Part shown: positions 24,083 through 34,552 of the stretch, in pieces | How the letters are laid out: each line of letters opens with the position of its first letter | Position numbering within the stretch: the stretch's first letter is position 1 | Assembly (NCBI RefSeq): GCF_029168945.1 | Contig: NC_083602.1 | Span: 76,156,600-76,220,599, forward strand | Direction: 5' to 3' | Length of the DNA: 64,000 bases | DNA from: Cannabis sativa | Lineage: Eukaryota > Streptophyta > Magnoliopsida > Rosales > Cannabaceae | Notes under the pieces: model-generated | The model's database searches: none | What the model was told of the DNA's origin: nothing | What the model saw: the letters and a program-made list of their open reading frames with translations, nothing else | Made by a program: the position numbers and the translations under genes

Positions 24083-25973
24083 TGTTGGAATTTATTTTAC
24101 TAGGATCTTAGATCTACTCACAAGTATGTTTATTAACACCCTAAATATGAACTTTCTAAAACGATAAATTAAACACATAAAGTTTAAGAAACCTTACATT
24201 GGGTGCAGCGGAATATAATGACTCCTTCCGTTCAGATATCTAGCCTTGATTCCTTTCTGTAGCAGAGCATTATCAATATCTGAACCTGGATCTCTTTCTC
24301 TGAATCTTTGATGCTGAAACTCCTTTTGCTGAATGTCTTTCTTCACGATCTTCCTCACTATGATTGAGGTATCACTTGCTGTGTGTGGGCACTACTCATA
24401 CACTAAGGATTTTGAAATTCAAGAGGGAAGAGAAAGAAGAAGTGGCAGCTAAAGATAGGAAGAGAGAAAGGCTCAGGTTTTTCTCTGAAGGAAAAATAGA
24501 AAATTTAAGTGTAATTTTCCTGAAGCCTTCACTATCTATTTATAGCATTCCACTAGGGTTAGGTTTGAATTATTTGGCATTAAAATAATGAAAATATCAG
24601 AGGGAAAACCCTACAAAAGTGGCCGGCCATGCAAGGTGGAATTGGGCCTCACTTTTTGCAATTTTGCAGTTTTATCTTTTCTGCATCTGATTTTCTCAAA
24701 AACGCCAATTTTCTAATTCAACCATTTAAATGCCAATTCTAACTATTTAATAACTATAAATAATTATTAAATAATATTGTCATTTATCATATTTATTAAT
24801 TGAACCATACAAAGTATCATAATTAACAAATATGCCCCTATAAACTCTTTCTTTACAATTTCGCCCTTACTTAGTGAAAAATTCACAAAAAGACATAGTC
24901 TAATTTGAGAATTATAATTGATTAATCCAAACCAATTACATGAGTCTTACAAGCAATATTATCTCAACTAGTGGGGGGACCATGGGTCTATATAACCGAG
25001 CTTCCAATAAGTAGATCAAGAATTTAGGACTAAAATTCCCTAACTTATTAATTCTTCGTTGAATCCACGCATAGAACTTAGAATTGCACTCTCAGTATAT
25101 AGAATGCTCTATATGTTCCACCATATAGACGCATCATTAGTTATCCATTGTTATAATCCTAATGTGATCAATGATCCTCTATATGAATGATCTACACTGT
25201 AAAGGGATTATATTACCGTTACACCCTACAATGTATTTATTCCTTAAAACACTTGACCCCGTATAAATGATATTTCAGCTTATGTGAAATGAGTACTCCA
25301 CCATTTATGTTCGTTTGGTCAAGCTCGAAGGAGATCATCCTTTGCTTACTATTCGCCAGATAGAAGCTATAGATTCCATGTTTATGCCAGCGCTCCCACT
25401 CAATTGCACTACCGTGTTCCCAAAATGTACGTATCGCCCTGACCTAAAAGTAGGCTTAACTAACAAATCAAAGAACACGAATAGCCTTTCAAGATTGAGC
25501 CTAATCATAACAGGATTAAGAACATTTGATCTAGGATCAACTAGACGATATTGACTTGAATAGATATTACGGTAAGTTTAATAAATCTAAGTCAAAGTTC
25601 AATATCGGTCCCATTGGATGCATACTCCATGCATCCAACCCGAGCTTTACTTTAACCAATGCTCTGGAAAGAACATAGCATTTCTCCAAATGCAAGTAAA
25701 CTCTGTTGTAGATTATCATATCAGTAAAACCCTATGTCTGATAAATCTAGGAAACTTTATTCACATAGTCATGTTTACTTTCCAATGTGTTGACGGCACA
25801 ATAAACAGGATCAAGTATGTGAAAAGGGTTTCAGATGAATTTATACATTATGTACATATAATCATGAAATAAATCATGTGAACCATGCAACATTAAATGT
25901 TATTTCTGATCTATATTAATAAGTAAATCTGATTATATTGAAATGAGTTTTATTTAGGGCATAAAACCCAACA
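24083..25973 (-). repeat. LARD-2 5' LTR
   Basis: 1891 bp, TGTTGGAATTTATTTTAC to CCCAACA. The inner minus-strand neighbour begins TTATAAATATTAGG and shows no canonical tRNA primer site, which is odd for an element that retrotransposed. Confidence 0.93.
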
Positions 25974-28316
25974 TTCGCTTCTTATGACTAGGCGGACCTC
26001 GACGTCGTGGGCCTGGTTACGACGGAGAACTGCAGGAAAGCAAAACTCATCCTGCCGCACCAATCCGTGGAGGACTCTAACCTTTCCCGAGTTATCTGTC
26101 CCAATGTGACTGTGCCTGCCGTGGAGAAGACCTTCCGGGATGAGATCATCGCCACTGCCGAGAAGAAGTACCAGGACTATCTCTACCGGAAGGCTCAGGA
26201 GAAACCCTACTCTAAGGCTCAGGCAGTTTCCGGGAGGCCACTTCGTGTGGGGAGCTCGGTCGAGAGGAGAAGCCAGGCGATCGCTGGGAAGCCCCTTCAT
26301 ATTGGGGACTCGGCGGAGAGAAGGGCTCCCAGGCCACAGCCTTCGGCTCAGGAGCCGAACACTGGGGCTCCTGGCGCCAGCACTTCCGGCTCCGGTGGTA
26401 AGTCTCATTTAGTAGTTCATTACGTCCCTTCTGTTGGCGAATATGCCAGTCTTAGGCCTGTAGGGTTCGATGAGCGTCTTTATAGGTTTAGGATGCCCTC
26501 GACCCGGTGGGGAGACCATATGAAGGAGTTTTATTTTTCCAACTTAGGAGATTTCCTAGGTCGGTCCCGGATGGGTTCTGGTCCTCCGGAGCCCGTCCCC
26601 TTAGACCCTTCAACTTATATTTCATCCAACTGGTTCCGGCCTTCGGACAGCTATCTTGGAGACGATGCTGCCAGCATTAAGATTCGGAACTTTTCTAGGG
26701 CCGAATTAGAGAGTCAGGGTAGGACTAGCTTGTTTGCTATATCTGAGTGTTTGTTGTTTCCCACGGATGTTCTAACACTTGCCTTCTTTCTTTTGTTGTA
26801 GCAGGCGTTTCCATGGACGCCATTTTGGCCGAACTTGCCGGGGTTCACACTCCTGAAGCTCCCCCTCCCTTTACTTCTTCCCAGATGGCCCCCCCTCTAA
26901 AGGCTTCTTCTAGTGCTCCTCCAGACACTATTGACTTAGTGGATGAGGAGGTGTTCTCGGGAGAAGGTCAAGAAAAGCAATGGGGCTTTTCTGAGGAAGT
27001 TAAAGAAGGTGAAGGAGGGCACCTGGCTCTTCCTGAGGAAGTTGAAGAAAGTGAAAAAGAGCAAGAAGTTGCTCTGGTTCGCAAACTCAAGGGCAAAATT
27101 GTTGCCCAGGAGGAGCCCAAACGGCAACAGAGAGCTGACACTCCGGCCCACGGTCTTGATGGCGGGGTCTCCCCCATGGAGGAACACACTGCCCCTCCCA
27201 ATATTGTGCTGACTCCGGTTCCTGGAGATGAAGCGAGACAGGAGCTCCAGATAGCTAAACACAACTACGCCATGGACAAATACTCCCGGGGGTATGCTGA
27301 GGTGGAGGCCCTCAAGAGGATCTTACGAGTTGAGATGCAAAATACTCTCAACAACCCGGAATACCAGAATCCGTGGGATCTTAATTTGGATCCCTTGTCA
27401 GACTGGTTCGGCCGTTTCCTCGGGCCCACCTTAGCTCCCTTTGCCGCGGAGATGACTGGCGAGTTCGCGTCCCAGCTTACCCGGTGTGCACCTAGGCGGT
27501 TCACTGCTTATGCATCCTTGAACTCCATCTTCCAAGTCCAGGATCTTAGCCACTCCCTCACTGTGGTAAGTATTTTTTACTTTTCTCCTTATTATTATTT
27601 TCTTTTTGGAGATTCTTACTTATACTTGTATCTTTTCCCAGCTTGCTGCTGAGGCCGGCCGCCTTTCCAAGAACATAATCAACCATGGCTTCGTCCTGTC
27701 TGATTTTGGGGACATGGATGAAGTTAGGAAGATTCTTCAGGATCTTACTGCTGAGAGGCGGCTTTATCAGGAGGCTGCTGAGCGCCGGGAGGCCATTGCC
27801 AAGGCCACTGAGGAAGAGGCCAAGCGGAGGGAAGCGCAGGCGGAGGCAATGATCCGGGAGGAGGCCCTGCGGAGAGATAGGCTGGAGGCCAGGCACGAGG
27901 AGGAGCTGAGGACGGAGGGCGAAGTCACTGTGAAGGCCAGGCGGGAGCTTCGGGAGGCCAGGGAAGCCTTGGAGGAAATGGCTGCCAAGGTGAGGTCCTT
28001 AGAGGAAACTCACCAGGCAAACTTGGAATCTAGGGCCACCCTGGCCGCGGAGCTGAAGGAGCTCAGAGACTTCAAGGACCAAGCCTCAAAGAAGGCAAAA
28101 AGAGATGAGCTTCTTTCTCCTGTCTCCTGCAGCCGGTGCGCCAAGCGTTTTGATGATGGCGTCTTCATGGCCTGGTCTACAAATGACCAGAACATCAAGC
28201 TTACCTTCTACCCCAAACCCGAAGAGATGATTGCCAAGTTCCGGGAGAAGAAGAAAAAGCTTGATGCCATGGTGGAGGCACGCATCAGACCTCGCCTTCC
28301 TTCTCGCATTGATTAG

Positions 28317-28812
28317 GCCGCTCCGAGTTTGACCCAGTACAACCAGGATTTCACTCCTTCTCTCTTTTTTTTTTTTTTTATTTACAGCTAATTTTTTTGT
28401 ATTTAAGACAATATTTACATAGCTGTTTCATTTTTATTTAAAGGGGAGACAATATTTAAGGCCTGTCCCCGGGCCATTTGTATATATTTTGACCTGCCCT
28501 TAGGGCTAGGTTTTTTATATTTATATATGATTTCTTTTGATGCACATATCTTTTTTTTTTTGGACCTGTTCTTTGGATCAGGATGTTTATACTTATGCCT
28601 TTCATTTTTGTGCATAATCTTTTTTGACCTGCCCTTTGGGTCAGGATATTTTACTTAGTTTGTTTTTTGTCTGTCCGTGCGGTATACCTTAGTACCCCCC
28701 TGAGTGGCATAGAAACTTTGTTTTTAAGGCACTCAGTTTTATTTATCATGCGGAGGTTGTATACATTTAGACGGTACAAACTCTTTAAACAAAATCTAAG
28801 TTACATTTTCGG
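28317..28812. other. Convergent 3' regions of antisense gene and pol, with threefold repeat
   Basis: This is the gap between the stop of the antisense gene and the stop of pol. It holds a T14 run (28366-28379) and three imperfect units built around GACCTGCCCTTAGGGCTAGG, GACCTGTTCTTTGGATCAGG and GACCTGCCCTTTGGGTCAGG (near 28491, 28563 and 28626). No coding sequence was seen. Confidence 0.6.
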
Positions 28813-31467
28813 CTATTGGTAATATTTTCTGAGGTGATCGGCATTCCAGGCTCTTGGCACAATGGTTCCATCCATCCTTTTTAGCTTGTAAGTGCCTAAG
28901 CCGATTTCGTCCTCGATTTCATATGGTCCTTCCCAATTTGGCCCAAGTACCCCCACTCCGGGTTCTTGGGTGGCTGGGAAGACTCTTCTTAAGACCATAT
29001 CCCCAATAGCAAACTTTCTGTTTTTAACTTTGGAGTTAAAATACTTGGTCACCTTCTTTTGATAAGCCGCCATCCGTATTTGAGACTCGTCCCGGAGTTC
29101 TTCAACTTGATCCAGGGCTTCTTGAAGCAAAGCCTGATTCGTGACTGGATCGTAAGTCGTTCTCCTGTGGGACGGGAATAACATTTCTACCGGGACCATC
29201 GCTTCACAACCGTACGCCATTGAAAAAGGCGAGTGGCCGGTCGTGGTTCTGGGGGTCGTCCGGTAGGCCCATAACACTCTTGGCAACTCTTCGGGCCAGT
29301 TGTTTTTGTAGGCCAACAACTTTTTCTTCAGGGTGACCTTTAGGATTTTATTGACTGCTTCCGCTTGACCGTTTGTTTGCGGTCTGGCCACCGCGGAGAA
29401 GCTTTTCACTACTCCGTGTTGGTTGCAGAAGTCAGCAAATTCTTCGCAATCAAATTGCTTTCCGTTGTCAGAGACTATTTTGTGAGGTAGACCATATCGA
29501 CACACTATGTTTTTGATAACAAAGTCTAGTGCTTTTTTAGCAGTTATAGTTTTCATGGGCTCAGCCTCCGTCCATTTGGTGAAGTAGTCTACTGCTACTA
29601 TTGCATACTTTACTCCTCCTTTTCCTGTTGGCAGGGACCCAATAAGATCTATTCCCCAAACCGCGAAGGGCCAGGGACTAGTCATCAGGGTGATTTCATT
29701 TGGAGGAGCTCTCAGTATGTTCGCGAACCTTTGGCACGAATCACACTTTTGGACGTAGTCTATACAATCTTTTTTCATTGTTGGCCAGAAGTATCCCTCT
29801 CTCAATATTTTCTTTGAGAGACTTGGTCCTCCCGTATGATCTCCACAGAACCCTTCGTGGAGCTCTAGCATGATTTGTCTAGCTTCAGGGTCCGATACAC
29901 ACCTTAAATAAGGCATGCTGAGTCCTCTTCGGTAGAGAATTTGATCCATAATTACATAACGATGAGCCTGATACTGAATCTTTCGAGACAGTGCCCTTTC
30001 TTGGGGCAACTCACCTTTTGTTATGTATTTTATGATGGGGACCATCCAGCTGGGTTCTTGCCCAACCGTTATTGTGGCCTCTTTTATTTTGATGCTTGGC
30101 TCTGCCAAGCGTTCCACTGGTACCACCCCCAGCTCTTCGATTTCACTATCTGAGGCTAACTTAGCCAGACAGTCCGCGTGAGCGTTCTTTTCCCAGGGGA
30201 TTCTTTCTATTTTGTAGTCCGTGAACTCGTGGAGTAGCTCTCGGACTATTGTTACATATGCGGCCATTCGCTCGCCGCGTGTTTGGTACTCTCCCGATAT
30301 CTAATTCACGACCAGCTGGGAATCACTGTAGACTTCCACTCTTTTGGCTCCTACGGCTTTTGCTAATTTCAACCCTGCTATTAGGACTTCATATTCGGCC
30401 TCATTGTTCGAAGCTAGGAAGTCGAACCGTAGGGCCGCCTGGAGTCGCAGTCCGGTCGGAGATATCATTGCCACTCCTGCTCCGGACCCATTTTCATTGG
30501 AGGCTCCGTCCACAAACACTCTCCATGTGGGGATCGGTGGTACTGACATATTTGCGGTTGCCTCGGCTTCGTTGCATTCAGTAATGAAGTCCGCCAAGGC
30601 TTGGCCTTTTATGGAGATTCGGGGAATGTAGTGCAAGTCAAATTGACTTAACTCCATTGCCCACTTGAGGAGCCTTCCGGATGCTTCAGGTTCTAGGAGG
30701 ACTTGCCGGAGCGGGTGGTTGGTTAGCACCTTGATCGGATGTGCTTGAAAGTATGGCATCAATTTCCTCGAGGCCATCAGGAGGCAAAAGACCAACTTTT
30801 CGATGATGGGGTACCTCGTTTCTGCTCCTATCATGCGCTTACTAACATAGTACACGGGATGCTGAGTTTTCTCTTCTTCCCGGACTAGGGCAGCGCTGAC
30901 CGCGTGCTCGGAGACAGCCAAGTATAGAAATAGGTCTTCTCCGAGAACGGGTTTTGACAGGATAGGAGGCTTGGCCATGTGTTCTTTTAGCTTTTTGAAT
31001 GCCTCCTCGCACTCGTCCGACCACTCAAACTTTTGACACTTCTTCAGTATGTTGAAGAAGGGGATGCACTTGTCTGTAGACCGTGAGATGAAACGGCTCA
31101 GGGCAGCCACCTTTCCGGTCAGGCTCTGCACATCTTTATGCTTTTTGGGGGATGGCATGCTCAGGAGAGCCTGGATTTTTTCCGGGTTTGCCTCAATCCC
31201 CCTCTGGCTGACGATGAAGCCCAGGAACTTCCCTGACTTGACCCCAAAGGTGCATTTCTTTGGGTTGAGCTTCATGCCGTATCTCCGGACTACCTCGAAA
31301 CATTCCTCTAAGTCGTTCGCATGGCTATTGCATGCTTTGTACTTGACGAGCATGTCATCTACATAAACCTCCATATTTCGTCCCAGGATGCCTTTGAACA
31401 TCCGGTTGACCATTCTTTGGTAGGTCGCTCCGGCGTTCTTCAGTCCGAAGGGCATGACTAGGTAACA
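28813..31467 (-). pseudogene. Tat pol, second part: reverse transcriptase C-terminal half, RNase H, aRNase H, integrase
   Basis: Reading leftward from the composite insertion: the reverse transcriptase core (VMPFGLKNAGATYQRMV, then the catalytic YVDD), thumb, and retroviral-type RNase H. Next is a second, archaeal-like RNase H (VDGASNENGSGAGV ... NNEAEYEVLIAGL ... YSDSQLVVN) typical of Tat. The integrase follows, with its zinc-binding H-C-C part (GDHTGGPSLSKKI ... CDSCQRF), catalytic WGIDLIG and IVSDNGKQF, the QTNGQAEAVNK segment, and a C-terminal WEGPYEI region. One in-frame TAG (30301-30303) sits inside the second RNase H where other copies are likely to have CAG. The other half of this gene is at 41557-42346. 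Confidence 0.92.
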
Positions 31468-31472
31468 GTATA

Positions 31473-31957
31473 TGTGACAGTCAGTAGTCCCGTGATCCGT
31501 AAGGGGAAATACCGGGTAAGCTGTGCAATCCCACATCACCTGGGGAAGGTCAAGTGGGATGATTCTGAGACTGTGTAGGTATGGGACTACACAGTTGAAG
31601 AGGGCTTAAAAGGATTGATTGGTACTACCTATATCAACAAGGTGCATCTTGTTTTTCGGTAGCCCATCACGAAAGAACTCCACAGTTAAGCGAGCTTGAC
31701 GTGGGAGTAATTTCAGGATGGGTGACCTCCTGGGAAGTTTTCCTAGGAAGCGTGTGAGTGAGGACAAAGCATGCTGGAAACACTCGTGTTGGTCTGTAGG
31801 GTCAGTCGTCAATCCAGGAAGCAGCCAGAGTGGCGTACTCGTGTATAAGAGCCATTAGTCCGTGGGTGTAAGGGCCCAATGGAGGCTTGAAGCGGGGACG
31901 TTACAAATGGTATCAGAGCCTTGACCCAGCCGGAAGTATGGTCGACGAGGACGTCGG
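31473..31957 (+). mobile_element. Cassandra-type TRIM segment: LTR, tRNA-Met primer site, short internal stretch
   Basis: LTR 31473-31905 ends GGGGACGTTACA. It is followed by the primer site TGGTATCAGAGCC (31908-31920, initiator tRNA-Met) and GTCGACGAGGACGTCGGA, an internal sequence I associate with Cassandra. The block ATCCCACATCACCTGGGGAAGG (from 31522) resembles the usual Cassandra LTR start but lies 49 bp inside. The first 7 bases TGTGACA are thus followed by about 42 bp of filler. There is no polypurine tract and no second Cassandra LTR. Confidence 0.7.
31640..31743 (+). repeat. 5S rRNA-derived domain inside the Cassandra-like LTR
   Basis: The sequence tracks 5S rRNA: CCCATCACGAAAGAACTCC, box A AGTTAAGCGAGCTTG (31684-31698), and the box C region GGATGGGTGACCTCCTGGGAAG (31716-31737). 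The first part and the GAAAG insertion differ from real 5S genes. Cassandra TRIMs are known to carry such domains in their LTRs. It could keep RNA polymerase III promoter elements, but it is not a 5S gene. Confidence 0.85.
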
Positions 31958-34272
31958 AGTAAAGAACGCTTAGTTTAATTTGGAAATTAGCAGTTAATCA
32001 CGTTTAATTATGAAATTATTTATAGCTATTTAAATAATTATTTATACTGTTATTATTGAATTCAGAGATGTATTTTTATGTCATGTAGTAGTTTTCATAA
32101 TTTTGCATTCCACTGCCCGGTATTTTGGAACTCGGTGTTTGGCTCAGTAAAAATCACAACTTAGTATGTTAGTAGTTTGGGGCGGTTTATTAGACGTTGA
32201 GAATGTCGGGAATGGTCGGGAATTTAGAATTTCCCAAAAATACCCCTTTAGTGTTATTTACGTTATTTTGGGGTGGAGGGGCAAAATGGTCTTTTTGCCC
32301 CAATGATATTTTGTCTTCTAGTGACTTTATTAATTGAAAAATAAATGTTAATTATTAATTGTTGGCTGAATATATGGGGGGTAATGACGCTTATTCTCAT
32401 TTCATTCAAAAAATTCTAAGTTAAAGAAAAATAGAAAATTTTCAAAAAGCTCTCCTTCTCTCTCTCTTTTCGGCCAAGACTTGGAGCTGCTAGGGCTGGG
32501 TGTTCTTGCTCAATTCTTGTGAATTTCAGCACCTCTTTGTGTAATCCAAGTCAAGGTTTGATCACTTGTAACTCCTCTTTGTGTTTTCTTGAGTTTTAAG
32601 AAAGTTTGGTGTAATGCATGCATGATTGTTGGATATTGTTGCTGCTGTGAATTTGTTGTTATTTTCTGGGATTTGAGCATGTTAAGTTAAGGCTATTTGA
32701 GTTGTTTTTGAAGCATGATTCTTAGGTTGAGCAAGCTAAGGTTTTTCTATGCAAAAATTATGGTTTTCAAAGAGAAATGTCTTGAATCTGTTGCTGTGAT
32801 GTTGTTGATGTTTGTAGTTGTTTTCAGAGGCTATTCTAAGCATGTTTAAGTAAGTTTAGATTGATTTGATTGCATGTTAGCTAGGTTTGCTCAAGTTTGA
32901 GTTTAGAACTCAAAGCTTGAGCTTTAATGGTGATTTTTGATTATGTGCAATCTGGGTGGTTTTGAAGCTTTAGAAATGTTCTAGGGGATAGTTAGAACAG
33001 GTCTGGAAGGTTTCATGTGAATTGGAGTTGATTTGGTTGAGTTATGAATTTTTGATGTTGGTGCCTGCGAGGAACCGGAATTCCGATTGTGCATCCGGAA
33101 TTCCGGATGGGGTTCTGAATTTTCCCAGAACCGGAATTACGGTTGGGCAACCGGTCTGCCGGTTGGGGAAAATTCTGAAACCCTAGTTTTCCTTGATTTT
33201 GTGTTTTTGGGGGTATTGCCATGCTTTTTATAGATAGGGAAACTTTTAGTTCCTAGTTTAAGTCCCCGGGAAGTGATTTAGCGTATCACTTATAGTGTTG
33301 TGATTTTTATGGTTTAGGAGCCTGTAATCCGCCGCGCAGTTAAGTTCCAGTCAGGTTGACCGGCACACCTGAATTCGGAATCCAGGTAAGATTAGTATAA
33401 CAGTATGCATATGTAGATTACATGTTTAGCGTGCATGTAGGAAGCCTGTTAGATTACATCAGTTATGTATGTTGGTTTCGAACCATCCACCCTGTCACGT
33501 CGGTACAAGCTGGAGTATGACCAGCAGCCGGAGTATGACTGGTTCGACCGATCAGGCTGACACTTAGGTTGGTGGTTCCGTACTATTGACGTATCCCGTC
33601 GGTACAGGCTGGAGTATGACCAGCAGCCGGAGTGTGATCGGTTCGACCGATCAGGCGAATACTGTAACACGTCGGTACAGGCTGGAGTATGACCAGCAGC
33701 CGGAGTATGACCGGTTTGACCGATCAGGCTGTTACTTGTCAATAGTACCGTCCCTATGAACGTTTAGAACTCAGTACCGTGTTGGACACGGCAGTTAGGG
33801 GGACTTAGTATCGTGTTGGACACGGCAGTTAGGGTTATGATCAGGGGTATGGGCGTTTGATCATGACCGGGTTTTATGTATGAATATTATTATGCTTTTC
33901 TTACTGAGTCTATGGACTCACAGTTCTACGTTTATGTGTAGGTAAAGGCAAGGCTAAAGCTGATGGACCGTGAACGAGCTTATGAAGATTGTACATGTCG
34001 GGGCGGTTAGGCCTGGAGCGTACGATCCTCGGGACAGCAAGGCTAATTTTTGTAACTAGTCGCTAGGCGACAATTATTTTGTATGAATAGTAAACTTTTG
34101 TAAATGATTTTGTAATCGGGATCCCGAGTCTTTTGTAATATTATTTTATAAGTTTAATTAAAAAGCAAAAATTTTAATTAATCACGTTTTCCATAAACCT
34201 CGTTGATTAGCAACGAGCTGCACAGCATGTTTGAAAATCACGTAATACGCCTATGTTAGTTAGGGTGTTACA
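31958..34272 (+). repeat. Tekay chromovirus 5' LTR in the composite
   Basis: 2315 bp, the same length as the 3' LTR 39237-41551 and highly similar. The first base is A instead of the T of TGTAAAG, exactly at the junction with the Cassandra-like segment. It ends AGGGTGTTACA. Confidence 0.92.
33498..33729 (+). repeat. Three-unit minisatellite in the 5' LTR
   Basis: Three copies of a 59-60 bp unit (CGTCGGTACAGGCTGGAGTA ... GGTTCGACCGATCAGGC) start at 33498, 33597 and 33670. The spacers are unequal (about 40 and 13 bp). The same array sits in the 3' LTR at 40776-41010. Confidence 0.9.
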
Positions 34273-34275
34273 ATT

Positions 34276-34287
34276 TGGTATCAGAGC
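34276..34287 (+). promoter_or_regulatory. Primer binding site, initiator tRNA-Met
   Basis: TGGTATCAGAGC starts 3 bases after the 5' LTR end, the usual primer site of Tekay/Del chromoviruses and the same primer type as the Cassandra-like segment at 31908. Confidence 0.93.
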
Positions 34288-34552
34288 CGCCAGGTTGTCT
34301 TCCGAAGATCGTCACGACATGTACAATCATCATCAGCAGTTAGCTCGTTTCACGGTTCAGTAAGCCTTTATTGCCAACGTAGTTTTTATATTTATTTATG
34401 AATAAGAAAAGCCTGTTAGGAAGCATGTTATAGCCTGATAGTAGAATAGGCGCATGTTTCATTTTTAATTTCCAAATTAAGCGGCATTAGTAAGCTCTCC
34501 TTGAATACGACCTGATATGCCAACTCTTGGTTCCACAGGCGGTTCTAACTAG

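Larger units (their letters stand above)
16433..25973 (-). mobile_element. LARD-2: complete non-coding LTR retroelement, 9541 bp
   Basis: LTRs at 16433-18326 and 24083-25973 are flanked by a perfect TTCGC duplication (16428-16432 and 25974-25978). On the minus strand the sequence before the 3' LTR is GCAAGTGAGAGTTT, a polypurine-like tract. The internal domain (5756 bp) has no gag or pol and no open frame above about 85 codons. It is the same family as LARD-1 but carries a different sequence next to the 5' LTR. It inserted into the antisense gene of the Tat element and so is younger than that element. Confidence 0.92.
15717..28316 (+). pseudogene. Antisense gene (aORF) of the Tat element, Transposase_28-like, split by LARD-2
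   Basis: The start is MSASGSKSSKKSGKRL at 15717. Reading continues in one frame to 16432, is interrupted by LARD-2, and resumes in the same frame at 25979. Predicted introns are 26719-26801 and 27566-27641 (GT-AG, frame kept), ending at the stop at 28314-28316. The first exon resembles the plant 'putative gypsy type transposon' family (PF04195): a GLFIFYSARGWGSPNPTEI segment, then FYGFRAHP and an aromatic-rich FFFSSGFR stretch. The last exon is a long Glu/Arg/Ala coiled coil (27700-28100). In-frame stops are TAG 15831-15833, TGA 16107-16109 and TAG 25989-25991. The role of such antisense ORFs in Tat elements is not established. Confidence 0.75.

Noticed and set aside
26936..27988. Minus-strand ORFs opposite the antisense gene
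   Set aside because: They are complement shadows of the charged coiled-coil and acidic exons; low complexity (Ser/Ala/Leu-rich) and no motifs.
31640..31743. Genuine 5S rRNA gene
   Set aside because: Only part of 5S is present, with an internal GAAAG insertion and a diverged start, and it sits inside an LTR with a primer site behind it, as in Cassandra.
33498..33729. CRISPR-like regular repeats
   Set aside because: The spacing is irregular, the units are longer than the spacers, the array is duplicated in both LTRs, and the context is a plant retrotransposon.
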